18,301 nt of DNA, taken from NCBI GenBank assembly GCA_031459235.1, contig JAVKIY010000059.1, forward strand, positions 1 to 18,301, in the 5' to 3' direction. Positions 1-7,179 of this stretch are shown in pieces. The stretch's first letter is position 1. Every line of letters starts with the position of its first letter. The notes beneath the pieces are model-generated. The model worked only from the letters and a program-made list of their open reading frames with translations. It was not told where the DNA came from and made no database searches. Source of the DNA: Fervidifonticultor_A tertius. Lineage in GTDB: Bacteria; Sysuimicrobiota; Sysuimicrobiia; Sysuimicrobiales; Humicultoraceae. A program made the translations under genes and the position numbers.

Positions 1-1034
1 GGGGAGGCGGCGCGCGAGCGGAGCGTCGCGAGCTCGCGCTCGCCAGACGCCCGCGGCTCGGCGCGGGCGCGCAGGGCCGCGAGCAGGGCGAGCAGCGTCG
101 AGCGCGCGTCGCCGGCGAGGCCAAGCGTCCTGGGGTGTGCCCGGCCGATCTCGTCCGGGTCGATGTCGATGTGGACGACCTGCTGTGTGGGATCGAGCCC
201 CACGGCCAGGCGCGTGCCCACGGCCAGCACGACGTCGGCCTGGTCCAGGTGCTCGCGGAGCGGGCTGCCGGGCCAGACCGCCGCTCCGAGGGACAGCGGG
301 TGGTGGTCGCTGATCGCGCCTTTGCCCTCTGGCGACTGGACGACGCCGGCCTGGAGGAACTCCGCGACCGCGGCCAACGCCTCGTGCGCGCCAGAGGCGT
401 GCACCCCGCCTCCAGCGTAGATCACGGGCCGCGCCGCGCCGGCCAGCAGCGCCGCGGCGGCGTCCACCGCGGCGGGGTCGGCCGCCGGCCGCGCCGCCGG
501 CGCTGGGTCGAGCAGCACCGCGTCCCCTTCTTCCTCCATGGTGTCGGGGGGGATCTCGATCTCGACGGGTCGCGGCCGCCCGGTGCGGAGCTGCCGCATC
601 GCCTCGCGCACGGCCTCGGGGATGGACGCGACGTCGAGGACGCGTCGGCGCCACTTGGTGACGGGCGCGACCGCGTCGAGCTGGTCGATCACCTCGTGGA
701 GGAGGCCAAAGCCCTTGCCGATCGCCGCGCGCGGGATCTGGCCGGCGATCATCAGGACCGGTGACGAGGCCGCGTACGCCGTGCTGAGGCCGGCCAGCGT
801 GTTGAGGAGGCCCGGGCCCGGAACCACCAGCCCGACGCCGATGCCGCCGCCGGCCCGCGCGTAGCCGTCGGCCATGTAGGCCGCGGCCTGCTCGTGCCGT
901 GTGGCGATGAAGCGGATGCGCGGCTCGTCGCGCAACGCGGCCAGGGTGCCGTAGAGCTGGACGCCGGGCACGCCGAAGATCACGCGCACGCCCTCGCGGA
1001 CGAGCGAGGCCACCAGCGCCTCGCCGCCGGTCAT
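1..1034 (-). CDS. Thiamine-diphosphate-dependent enzyme, acetolactate synthase-like (3' part missing)
   Basis: Reading leftwards from ATG at 1034 the frame stays open to the window edge (344 codons seen; a full member has about 550). The N-terminal ThDP pyrimidine-binding domain covers roughly residues 1-165: GVPGVQLYG near residue 21, then RHEQAAAYMADGYARA with the expected catalytic Glu48, and VVPGPGLLN near 70. A central TPP_enzyme_M-like domain follows (about 185-325) with VIYAGGGVHASG and VVHIDIDPDEIG. The C-terminal pyrophosphate-binding domain (GDG...N motif) lies beyond the window, so cofactor binding cannot be fully checked. The family joins or decarboxylates 2-oxoacids such as pyruvate; the substrate here is unknown. 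It may be an IlvB-type enzyme or one of the many unassigned paralogues. No ilvN subunit is visible. Its ATG overlaps the TGA of the upstream PLP enzyme (ATGA), indicating coupled translation. Confidence 0.9.
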   Translation of the reverse strand, partial: MTGGEALVASLVREGVRVIFGVPGVQLYGTLAALRDEPRIRFIATRHEQAAAYMADGYARAGGGIGVGLVVPGPGLLNTLAGLSTAYAASSPVLMIAGQIPRAAIGKGFGLLHEVIDQLDAVAPVTKWRRRVLDVASIPEAVREAMRQLRTGRPRPVEIEIPPDTMEEEGDAVLLDPAPAARPAADPAAVDAAAALLAGAARPVIYAGGGVHASGAHEALAAVAEFLQAGVVQSPEGKGAISDHHPLSLGAAVWPGSPLREHLDQADVVLAVGTRLAVGLDPTQQVVHIDIDPDEIGRAHPRTLGLAGDARSTLLALLAALRARAEPRASGERELATLRSRAAS

Positions 1035-2044
1035 GCGCGCCACGGCGCACCCGGCTCGACCGTGCCCGCGAAGGTCTCGGCGTAGGCGAACAGCGCCGGC
1101 GTGCCGCCCGTGTGGAGGAACACGACCGTGTGATCGGGTGTGAGGCGGCCCGTCCGGATCAGGCCGATCAGGCCCGCCATCGCCTTGCCGGTGTAGACCG
1201 GGTCGAGCAGCAGGCCTTCGGTGCGGGCGACCAGCCGCACGGCCTCGACCATGGCGGCGCTCGGGGCGCCGTAGCCCTCGGGCGCGTACTCGTCGTGGAT
1301 GGCGATCTCGTCGGCGGAGAACACGAGCGGCGCGCCGAGCACCGCGGCGGTCTCGCACGCGACGCGGAGCACCATCTCCAGCAGCTCGGCCCGCGGGGCG
1401 CCGTCGCTGATGCCGACCACCCGGGTCGCGCTCTCGAACAGCTTCGCGCCCGCGACGAGGCCGCCGTGGGTGCCGCCGCTGCCCGAGCAGAAGACGACGG
1501 CGTCGAACGCGACGCCCAGGGAGCGGGATTGTTCCTCCAGCTCCCGCCAGGCCGCGACATAGCCGAGGGCGCCGATGCCCGTGGACCCGCCTGTGGGGAT
1601 GACGTAGGGCCGGCGGCCGGCCTCGCGCAGCTCGCGCGCGACCTGCGCCATCGCCAGCGCGCGATCCGCGGCGCGCTCGACCGTGACGACGCGCGCGCCC
1701 AGGAGGTGGTCCAGCAGCAGATTGCCGGTGAATCCCGGCGCCTGCGAGGGGCTGAGGACGAGGACGCAGTCCAGCCCGGTTTTCGCCGCGGCCGCGGCGG
1801 CCTGCCGGCAGTGATTCGACTGCGCGCCGCCCTCGGTGACCAGGACATCCGCGCCCTGCGCCAGGGCATCGCCGACGAGGAACTCGAGCTTGCGCGCCTT
1901 GTTGCCGCCGCCGGCGAGCCCGGTGCAGTCGTCGCGCTTGATGAACAGCCGCGGCCCGCCGAGCGCGCGCGTGAGCCGCTCGGCGAACTCCAGCGGCGTG
2001 GGCAGGTGGGCCAGCACGACCCGCGGCAGGTCGTCGAGGCGCAT
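1031..2044 (-). CDS. PLP-dependent D-cysteine desulfhydrase / ACC deaminase family enzyme
   Basis: A 337-residue fold-type II PLP enzyme, close to the usual family length (about 330). Visible motifs are LFIKRDDCTGLAGGGNKARK (Lys49 is the expected PLP Schiff-base lysine), GGAQSNHCRQ (71-81, with the Ser-Asn-His of the family), the phosphate-binding SGSGGTHGG (187-195), DPVYTGKAMAGL (281-292) and FLHTGGTP near the C-terminus. Relatives include D-cysteine desulfhydrase (to pyruvate, H2S and NH3), L-cysteate sulfo-lyase and ACC deaminase; sequence alone does not separate them. It is probably cytosolic. The ATG at 2044 is chosen because the protein then begins where the family begins; no convincing ribosome binding site precedes it. 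Its stop overlaps the start of the ThDP enzyme, so the two form an operon, and pyruvate could be the shared metabolite. Confidence 0.88.
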   Translation of the reverse strand: MRLDDLPRVVLAHLPTPLEFAERLTRALGGPRLFIKRDDCTGLAGGGNKARKLEFLVGDALAQGADVLVTEGGAQSNHCRQAAAAAAKTGLDCVLVLSPSQAPGFTGNLLLDHLLGARVVTVERAADRALAMAQVARELREAGRRPYVIPTGGSTGIGALGYVAAWRELEEQSRSLGVAFDAVVFCSGSGGTHGGLVAGAKLFESATRVVGISDGAPRAELLEMVLRVACETAAVLGAPLVFSADEIAIHDEYAPEGYGAPSAAMVEAVRLVARTEGLLLDPVYTGKAMAGLIGLIRTGRLTPDHTVVFLHTGGTPALFAYAETFAGTVEPGAPWRA

Positions 2045-2067
2045 GGTCGGTTGCTTCGCCGCGCGGG

Positions 2068-2172
2068 CTATCCGGCCTGCCCCAGATACATCCTGCGGAC
2101 CTGTGCGTCGGCGGCGATGGTCGCCGCCGGTCCCTCGAGGCGCCCGACGTAGAGGTCGCTGTGAAGCTTGTG
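2068..2172 (-). pseudogene. Decayed C-terminal remnant of a LivF/LivG-type ABC transporter ATPase
   Basis: On the minus strand, just upstream of the PLP enzyme, a frame ending in a TAG at 2070-2068 encodes a tail that includes GRLEGPAATIAADAQVRRMY followed by LGQAG. This resembles the usual end of branched-chain amino-acid/amide ABC ATPases (glycine, 'EGPPA', then a 'V..aYLG' close to the stop). Nothing upstream in this frame shows Walker A, the signature motif or Walker B, and a few codons upstream the similarity is lost. The reading is that an ABC transporter gene once stood here and only about 30 codons remain. The match is short and judged by eye, so a chance resemblance is possible. Confidence 0.45.
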
Positions 2173-2242
2173 GGTGCGTAACAGCCCCCACCGGCGGGGC
2201 GCGGAGGGGCCTTCGCGCGCGCCGGCGAAGCGCACCGCGGTG

Positions 2243-2521
2243 ATGATCGAGCTCAACCGCACATGCAGCCACCGCCGGCAAATCCGCGACGTCGCGCCGC
2301 GGTCTGCCGGCTGCGAGGAGTGCCTGCGGCTGGGCGATCCCTGGGTCCACCTGCGCGTCTGCCGTACCTGCGGGCACGTCGGGTGCTGCGACGCCTCCAA
2401 GAACCGGCACGCGACGAAGCACTATCGGGCCACGGGCCATCCCATCGTCGCCTCGCTCGAGCCCGGCGACGACTGGATGTGGTGCTACGTGGATCTGATG
2501 TTCCTCACCGACGGCCGCTAG
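2243..2521 (+). CDS. UBP-type zinc-finger domain protein
   Basis: A 92-residue protein made up of a single UBP-type zinc finger. Candidate ligands are Cys8-x-His10, Cys24-x-x-Cys27, Cys40-x-x-Cys43 and Cys48, with histidines at 56, 60 and 66; landmark strings are VCRTCGHVGCCDASKNRHAT and GHPIVASLEPGDDWMWCYVD. In eukaryotes this finger binds the free C-terminus of ubiquitin. Small stand-alone bacterial versions are common and their role is unknown; without ubiquitin they may bind another C-terminal peptide. The ATG at 2243 is preferred because it starts just before the first Cys-x-His; GTG at 2240 is equally possible, and an in-frame ATG at 2168 would add a non-domain extension. Its last 17 bases overlap the end of the convergent antiporter gene. 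Confidence 0.85.
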   Translation: MIELNRTCSHRRQIRDVAPRSAGCEECLRLGDPWVHLRVCRTCGHVGCCDASKNRHATKHYRATGHPIVASLEPGDDWMWCYVDLMFLTDGR

Positions 2522-3632
2522 GCGGGTCGCGGTGCGCGTCCCCCGTCGCGCCGGTCGCGGCCCACCGGTCGCGCGCGGCGAGCGCCACCAGCGTCACGGC
2601 GGTGAGCGGCAGCACGAAGGCGAGCATCACCCCGCTGAACGCGGGCAGCGCGTCGTGCCCGGCGGCGTCGAGCACGAGGTAGGCGACGTAGGCACCGTAG
2701 TAGGCCAAGCACAGCGCGCCTTCCCAGCGCGCGATCAGGCGGCCGGTGACGAAGATCGGCAGGCAGGCGACCGCAGCGGCGATCATGACCGGGATGTCGA
2801 ACCCCATCGCGGCGGGCGCGACGGCCACGCCCGCCGGCGCCAGAGTCGCGGAGGCGCCCAGCACCACCAGCAGGTTGCACAGGTTGCTTCCCACGACGTT
2901 GCCGACCGCGATGTCGCGTTCCCCCCGCAGGGTGGCGACAACCGAGGCCGCCACCTCCGGGAGCGACGTCCCGGCCGCCACGATCGTCAGGCCGACCACC
3001 AGCTCGCTGACCCCGACCGCCCGCGCCACGGCCACGCCGCCCTCCACCAGCCATCGGGCGCCGACCACGAGCAGGCCCAGCCCCGCCGCGATCAGCGCCA
3101 GGTCGCCCGTCCACGCCCAGGGGCGGCGCGCGCGGCGCCCGAACTCCCGCGCGTACTGTTCTTGCACGAACGGACTCTCACGGCGCGCGGATGCGGCCGC
3201 GTACGCCGTATAGGCCGCCGCGCCGGCGACCAGCAGCGCACCGTCCAGCCGGCCGATCCGGCCGTCGAGCCCCATCACATAGACCGCGCCCGAGACGACG
3301 ATGACCAGCGGCACCTCGAGCCGGATCAGTCGCGCGGCGACCGCGAGCGGCGCGATCAACGCCGAGGTGCCCAGGATCACCAGCACGTTGAAGATGTTGC
3401 TGCCGACCACGTTGCCGAGCGCGATGTCGGCCTGTCCGTCGAGCGCGGAGCGCACGTTCACCGCCAGCTCGGGCGCGCTGGTGCCGTAGGCCACGACGGT
3501 GAGACCGATGACCAGGGGCGCGACGCCGGCGGCGGCAGCCAGGCGCGCGGCGCCGCGGACGAGCGCCTCCCCGCCGGCGGCCAAGCCGAGCAGCCCGGAG
3601 GCGATCAGGAGCGCGGCATGCGGCGCGGGCAC
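2505..3632 (-). CDS. CaCA-family sodium(cation)/calcium exchanger, YrbG-like
   Basis: A 375-residue inner-membrane antiporter with the family's internal duplication. The alpha-1 repeat carries GLTVVAYGTSAPELA (43-57) and GNVVGSNIFN (73-82). The alpha-2 repeat carries GLTIVAAGTSLPEVA (214-228) and GNVVGSNLCN (244-253). The paired GTS-x-PE acidic residues (Glu55, Glu226) are those that bind Ca2+ in this family. Hydrophobic segments occur throughout, with a charged cytosolic-type loop between the halves (about 149-172). It would exchange Ca2+ or another cation against Na+ or H+. GTG at 3632 is chosen because AGGAG lies a few bases upstream and the first helix begins at once; the frame stays open farther upstream (to an ATG at 3839, inside glmU), which adds only non-family sequence. 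It is divergent from glmU and convergent with the zinc-finger gene. Confidence 0.9.
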   Translation of the reverse strand: MPAPHAALLIASGLLGLAAGGEALVRGAARLAAAAGVAPLVIGLTVVAYGTSAPELAVNVRSALDGQADIALGNVVGSNIFNVLVILGTSALIAPLAVAARLIRLEVPLVIVVSGAVYVMGLDGRIGRLDGALLVAGAAAYTAYAAASARRESPFVQEQYAREFGRRARRPWAWTGDLALIAAGLGLLVVGARWLVEGGVAVARAVGVSELVVGLTIVAAGTSLPEVAASVVATLRGERDIAVGNVVGSNLCNLLVVLGASATLAPAGVAVAPAAMGFDIPVMIAAAVACLPIFVTGRLIARWEGALCLAYYGAYVAYLVLDAAGHDALPAFSGVMLAFVLPLTAVTLVALAARDRWAATGATGDAHRDPPSGRR

Positions 3633-3646
3633 CCTCTCCTGTTGCA

Positions 3647-3662
3647 CGCGACCGGGGTCGCG
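3647..3662. repeat. 7-bp inverted repeat in the antiporter/glmU divergent gap
   Basis: CGCGACC and GGTCGCG flank a 2-base centre. It lies 15 bases upstream of the antiporter start codon, in the 109-base gap from which the antiporter and glmU diverge. It could be an operator for a dimeric regulator or a small hairpin in the antiporter leader. In DNA this GC-rich a 7-bp palindrome can also arise by chance. No convincing -35/-10 pair is visible in this gap for either gene. Confidence 0.3.
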
Positions 3663-3741
3663 CTCCTGCCCGAACCGGAGGATTCCCTCGACCCGGACAG
3701 AACTCCCACGCTTGGAACGCTGGCGGTCGTGGAGTGGACTG

Positions 3742-5124
3742 ATGCGTGAGGTTGAGGCGGTGGTGCTCGCCGCGGGCAAGGGGACCCGGATGGCGTCGGC
3801 CATGCCGAAGGTGCTGCACCCGATCTGCGGCCGGCCCATGATCGCCTACGTGCTCGAGACCCTGGCCGAGGTCGGCATCCCCTCCCCGGTGGTCGTGGTC
3901 GGGCACGGGGTGGACGCCGTGCGCGGGGTGCTGGGTGACGGCGTGCGGTACGCGGTGCAGGCCGAGCAGCTCGGCACCGGGCACGCCGTCATGCAGGCCC
4001 TGCCTCAGCTCGAGGCCTTCGGCGGCACGGTGCTCATCGTCTACGGCGACGTGCCCTTCCTCCGCGCGGAGACGATCCGCGCGCTGCTCGCGCAGCATCG
4101 CGAGCAGGGCGCCGCGGCGACCATCCTGACCGACGTGCGCGACGACCCCCGCGGCTACGGCCGCGTGATCCGGGACGGGCACGGCAACGTCCGGCGCATC
4201 GTGGAGGACACCGACGCCTCGCCCGAGGAGCGCGAGGTGCGCGAGATCAACGCGGGCATGTACGCGATCGAGGCGGGCGCGCTGCGCGACGCGGTCGGGG
4301 CGCTGCAGCCGGCGAACGCCCAGGGCGAGTACTACCTGACGGACGCGATCGCGGCCCTGCTCGACCGCGGCCACACGGTGGCCGCGCTGGTGGTCGCCGA
4401 CAGTCAGGAGGCGACCGGCATCAACAGTCGGGCCGAGCTGGCACGGGCGGAGGCCGCGATGCGGGCCGCCCTCCTCGACCGCCTGATGGCCGGTGGGGTG
4501 ACGGTGGTGGACCCCGGCGCGACGTACGTCCACGCGGGCGTGCGGGTCGGCCGCGACACGGTGCTGCACCCGGGGACGTCCCTGGAGGGCCGCACGGTGG
4601 TCGGCGAGGCCTGCGCCATCGGCCCGCAGGCGCGGCTCGTGGACGCGGAGGTGGGCGATCGCGTCACGATCGTCGCCTCCACGGTCACCGCAAGCCGGGT
4701 GGGCGACGGCACGCGCATCGGTCCCTACAGCCACCTGCGGCCCGGCGTCCGGCTCGGTCGCGATGTCGAGATCGGCAACTTCGCCGAGCTCAAGAACGCC
4801 ACGGTGGGCGACCACACCAAGGTGCACCACATGAGCTACCTCGGCGACGCGACGGTCGGCGCGCGCGTCAACATCGGCGCCGGCACGGTCACGTGCAACT
4901 TCGACGGCCGCGCCAAGCACCCGACCGTCATCGAGGACGGCGCGTTCATCGGGAGCGACACGATGCTGATCGCGCCGGTGCGCGTCGGCCGTGGGGCGGT
5001 GACCGGGGCGGGCGCCGTCGTCCGGCGCGACGTCCCGGCCGGGGGCGTGGCGGTCGGTGCGCCCGCGCGCGTCATCCGGCACGTCGCGCCGGACGAGGTC
5101 CCCGCCTCCGAGCCGACGTCCTGA
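3742..5124 (+). CDS. glmU: Bifunctional GlmU: N-acetylglucosamine-1-phosphate uridyltransferase / glucosamine-1-phosphate acetyltransferase
   Basis: This 460-residue cytosolic enzyme (E. coli GlmU has 456) makes UDP-GlcNAc from glucosamine-1-phosphate, acetyl-CoA and UTP. The N-terminal nucleotidyltransferase shows VLAAGKGTRM (8-17), Lys23, QLGTGHAVM (76-84), the Mg2+ ligand Asp103 in YGDVPF, INAGMYAIE (169-177) and GINSR (226-230, with the second metal-ligand Asn). From about residue 255 a left-handed beta-helix of hexapeptide repeats forms the acetyltransferase, with RPGV (333-336), ELKN (349-352), HHMSYLGDA (362-370; His363 is the expected catalytic base), NIGAGTVTCNFDG and a final VAVGAPARV coil. 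Both active sites look intact. ATG at 3742 has GGAG upstream. It is the first gene of the glmU-prs-wecA-wecB operon; prs starts 13 bases downstream. Confidence 0.97.
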   Translation: MREVEAVVLAAGKGTRMASAMPKVLHPICGRPMIAYVLETLAEVGIPSPVVVVGHGVDAVRGVLGDGVRYAVQAEQLGTGHAVMQALPQLEAFGGTVLIVYGDVPFLRAETIRALLAQHREQGAAATILTDVRDDPRGYGRVIRDGHGNVRRIVEDTDASPEEREVREINAGMYAIEAGALRDAVGALQPANAQGEYYLTDAIAALLDRGHTVAALVVADSQEATGINSRAELARAEAAMRAALLDRLMAGGVTVVDPGATYVHAGVRVGRDTVLHPGTSLEGRTVVGEACAIGPQARLVDAEVGDRVTIVASTVTASRVGDGTRIGPYSHLRPGVRLGRDVEIGNFAELKNATVGDHTKVHHMSYLGDATVGARVNIGAGTVTCNFDGRAKHPTVIEDGAFIGSDTMLIAPVRVGRGAVTGAGAVVRRDVPAGGVAVGAPARVIRHVAPDEVPASEPTS

Positions 5125-5137
5125 CCGGTCCGCGTCG

Positions 5138-6088
5138 ATGTCGTTCCGCCTGAAGATCTTCACCGGGTCCGCCAACCCCGGGCTCGCCGAAGAGGTGGCC
5201 GAGGGGCTGGGGTTGCCGCTGGGTGAGATGGAGACCTTCCGCTACGCCGACGGCGAGGTCAGCGTCCGCATCGCCGAGAGCGTGCGGGGCGAAGATGTCT
5301 TCGTGATCCAACCCACCGGGCCGCCGGTGAACGAGCACCTGATCGAGCTGCTGGTAATCCTCGACGCCTTGCGGCGCGCCTCGGCGGGCCGCGTCACCGC
5401 GGTCATCCCCTACTTCGGGTACGCGCGGCAGGACCGCAAGACCCGGCCCCGCGAGCCGATCACCTCGAAGCTCGTCGCGAACCTGCTCACCGCGGCCGGC
5501 GCAGACCGCATCCTGACCGTGGATCTGCACGCCGGGCAGATCTGGGGGTTCTTCGACATTCCGCTCGATCACCTACCGTCGCGCCCCATGCTCGGTGCCT
5601 ACTTCCGCGACAAGGGATTGCGCAACGTGGTGGTGGTCTCTCCGGACATCGGCGGCACGGGCCGGGCGCGCGAGTTCGCCGCGGAGCTGCGCGCGCCGAT
5701 CGCGATCATCGACAAGCGGCGCGACCGTCCCAACCAGGTCAAGGAGATCACCCACGTCATCGGCAAGGTCTACCGGCGGACCGCGATCCTGGTGGACGAC
5801 ATCGTGGACACCGCCGGCACGCTCACCGCCGCCGCGGCGGCGCTGCTGGCACGAGGGGTGGAGGGGGTCTACGCCTGCTGTGCGCACCCGATCCTGTCGG
5901 GTCCGGCGATCGAGCGGCTGGCGGCCAGCCCGATCCGCGAGATCGTCGTGACCAACACGGTACCGGTCTCCGAGGCGAAGCGTATCGACAAGGTGCGCAT
6001 CGTCTCGATCGCGCCGCTGCTCGCCGAGGCGATCCGCCGCATCCACGAGGACCGCTCGGTGAGCACGCTGTTCAGCGTGACCTCGTAG
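5138..6088 (+). CDS. prs: Ribose-phosphate pyrophosphokinase (PRPP synthetase)
   Basis: A 316-residue cytosolic enzyme, normal length for class I Prs. It transfers pyrophosphate from ATP to ribose-5-phosphate, giving PRPP for nucleotide, His, Trp and NAD synthesis. Motifs in order: FRYADGEVSVRI (34-45), IPYFGYARQDRKTRPREPIT (90-109), the metal-binding signature DLHAGQIWGFFD (129-140), VVVSPDIGGTGRARE (165-179), the conserved Lys in IDKRR (191-195), and the PRPP loop VDDIVDTAGTLT (219-230). In most homologues the segment after SPD reads GG-V-x-RAR, and GGTGRAR here is a mild variant. ATG at 5138 matches the family N-terminus (xxxLKIFTGSANP), though no clear ribosome binding site is present; coupling to glmU 13 bases upstream is likely. 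The glmU-prs pairing is a known arrangement in many bacteria. Confidence 0.96.
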   Translation: MSFRLKIFTGSANPGLAEEVAEGLGLPLGEMETFRYADGEVSVRIAESVRGEDVFVIQPTGPPVNEHLIELLVILDALRRASAGRVTAVIPYFGYARQDRKTRPREPITSKLVANLLTAAGADRILTVDLHAGQIWGFFDIPLDHLPSRPMLGAYFRDKGLRNVVVVSPDIGGTGRAREFAAELRAPIAIIDKRRDRPNQVKEITHVIGKVYRRTAILVDDIVDTAGTLTAAAAALLARGVEGVYACCAHPILSGPAIERLAASPIREIVVTNTVPVSEAKRIDKVRIVSIAPLLAEAIRRIHEDRSVSTLFSVTS

Positions 6089-6093
6089 CCGCC

Positions 6094-7179
6094 GTGTCGC
6101 TGCCGGTCTCGCTCGCGGTCGTCCTCGTCGCCTTCCTGGTGACCAACGGGCTGACGCCGGCGGTGCGCCGCGCCGCCCGGCGGCTGGGCGCGATCGACTA
6201 CCCGGGTGGCCGGCGCGTCAACACGCGGCCGACACCGCGGCTCGGCGGCGTGGCGATCTACCTGGGCTTCGTCGCCGCCGGGCTGGTGGCGATGGTGGTG
6301 ACGCGGCCGATCGACGTGGTGGCGACCGCGACCGAGACGTTCGTGCGCATCCCCATCGCGCCGCGCACCGACGCCGCCGTGCTCGGGATCCTGCTCGGGG
6401 GCACGTGCATCGCGGCCGTCGGCGTCTACGACGACATCCGGGGTCTGGCGCCCGGGCTCAAGTTCCTGGCGATGGTCGCCTCGGCCACGATCCTCATCCC
6501 GTTCGGGCTCGCCACGCAGTTCGTCACGCACCCGCTCACGGGCAAGGTCATTGCGCTCGGTCCCTGGGGGGCGGTGGCGACGGTGGTCTGGGTCGTCGCC
6601 GTGGTCAACGTCATCAACTTCATCGACGGGCTGGACGGGCTAGCCGCCGGGATCACCGCGATCGCGGGCACGACGCTCTGGCTCACCGCCGGGGCGAAGG
6701 GCGACGTGGCCGCGACCACGCTGGCCGCGGCCATGGTGGGCGCCTCACTCGGGTTTTTGCGTCACAACTTCAACCCGGCCCGCATCTTCATGGGCGACTC
6801 GGGCTCGATGTTCCTCGGCTACGTGCTCGGCGGGCTGTCGGTGATGGGGCTGTACAAGTCCTACACCGCGATCTCCCTGGTCGTGCCGATCCTGGCGATG
6901 GGCGTGCCGATCGCGGATACCGCCTGGGCCATCTGGCGGCGGTGGCGCGGCGGCCGCCCGATCTACCTGCCCGACCGGGGCCACCTGCACCACCGCCTGC
7001 TCGACCGGGGGCTTACCCAGCGGCAGACCGTGATCCTCCTTTATATGGTGAGCGCGGTGCTCGGGCTCGGCGCGCTGGCGCTGGCCGGGGTGAACCGGCC
7101 GGCCGCGGTGGTCACCCTCGGCGTCATCGCGGCCGTGCTGCTGATCGGTGCGCAGCGTATGGGGCTGCTTGCCCGGTGA
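6094..7179 (+). CDS. Undecaprenyl-phosphate N-acetylglucosaminyl-1-phosphate transferase (WecA/TagO type)
   Basis: A 361-residue polytopic membrane enzyme of the MraY/WecA superfamily. Many hydrophobic helices are interrupted by the cytosolic catalytic loops: RVNTRPTPRLGGVA (41-54), VYDDIRGLAPGLKF (111-124; the DD pair binds Mg2+ or substrate), VINFIDGLDGLAAG (173-186), IFMGDSGSMFLGY (231-243) and the HLHHRLLDRGLTQRQ motif (297-311), typical of the GlcNAc/MurNAc-type transferases. It would move GlcNAc-1-phosphate (or a related sugar phosphate) from its UDP-sugar to undecaprenyl phosphate, starting a surface glycan. The HLHHR motif and position beside wecB favour WecA/TagO over MraY. Translation starts at GTG 6094, only 5 bases after prs, and its TGA overlaps the GTG of wecB. 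Confidence 0.93.
   Translation: MSLPVSLAVVLVAFLVTNGLTPAVRRAARRLGAIDYPGGRRVNTRPTPRLGGVAIYLGFVAAGLVAMVVTRPIDVVATATETFVRIPIAPRTDAAVLGILLGGTCIAAVGVYDDIRGLAPGLKFLAMVASATILIPFGLATQFVTHPLTGKVIALGPWGAVATVVWVVAVVNVINFIDGLDGLAAGITAIAGTTLWLTAGAKGDVAATTLAAAMVGASLGFLRHNFNPARIFMGDSGSMFLGYVLGGLSVMGLYKSYTAISLVVPILAMGVPIADTAWAIWRRWRGGRPIYLPDRGHLHHRLLDRGLTQRQTVILLYMVSAVLGLGALALAGVNRPAAVVTLGVIAAVLLIGAQRMGLLAR

Noticed and set aside
135..764. Plus-strand open frames opposite the ThDP enzyme
   Set aside because: The minus strand encodes clear ThDP-enzyme motifs throughout, and the plus-strand products look like random GC-rich translation.
3178..5175. 665-codon minus-strand open frame opposite glmU
   Set aside because: It lies antisense to a fully convincing GlmU and its product is low-complexity Arg/Asp/His-rich sequence. 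Its 3' part is merely the antiporter gene read in a wrong frame.
6094..7179. MraY as an alternative identity for the membrane transferase
   Set aside because: The neighbours are glmU, prs and wecB with no mur genes, and the HLHHR motif with its surroundings matches the GlcNAc-1-P transferase branch better.
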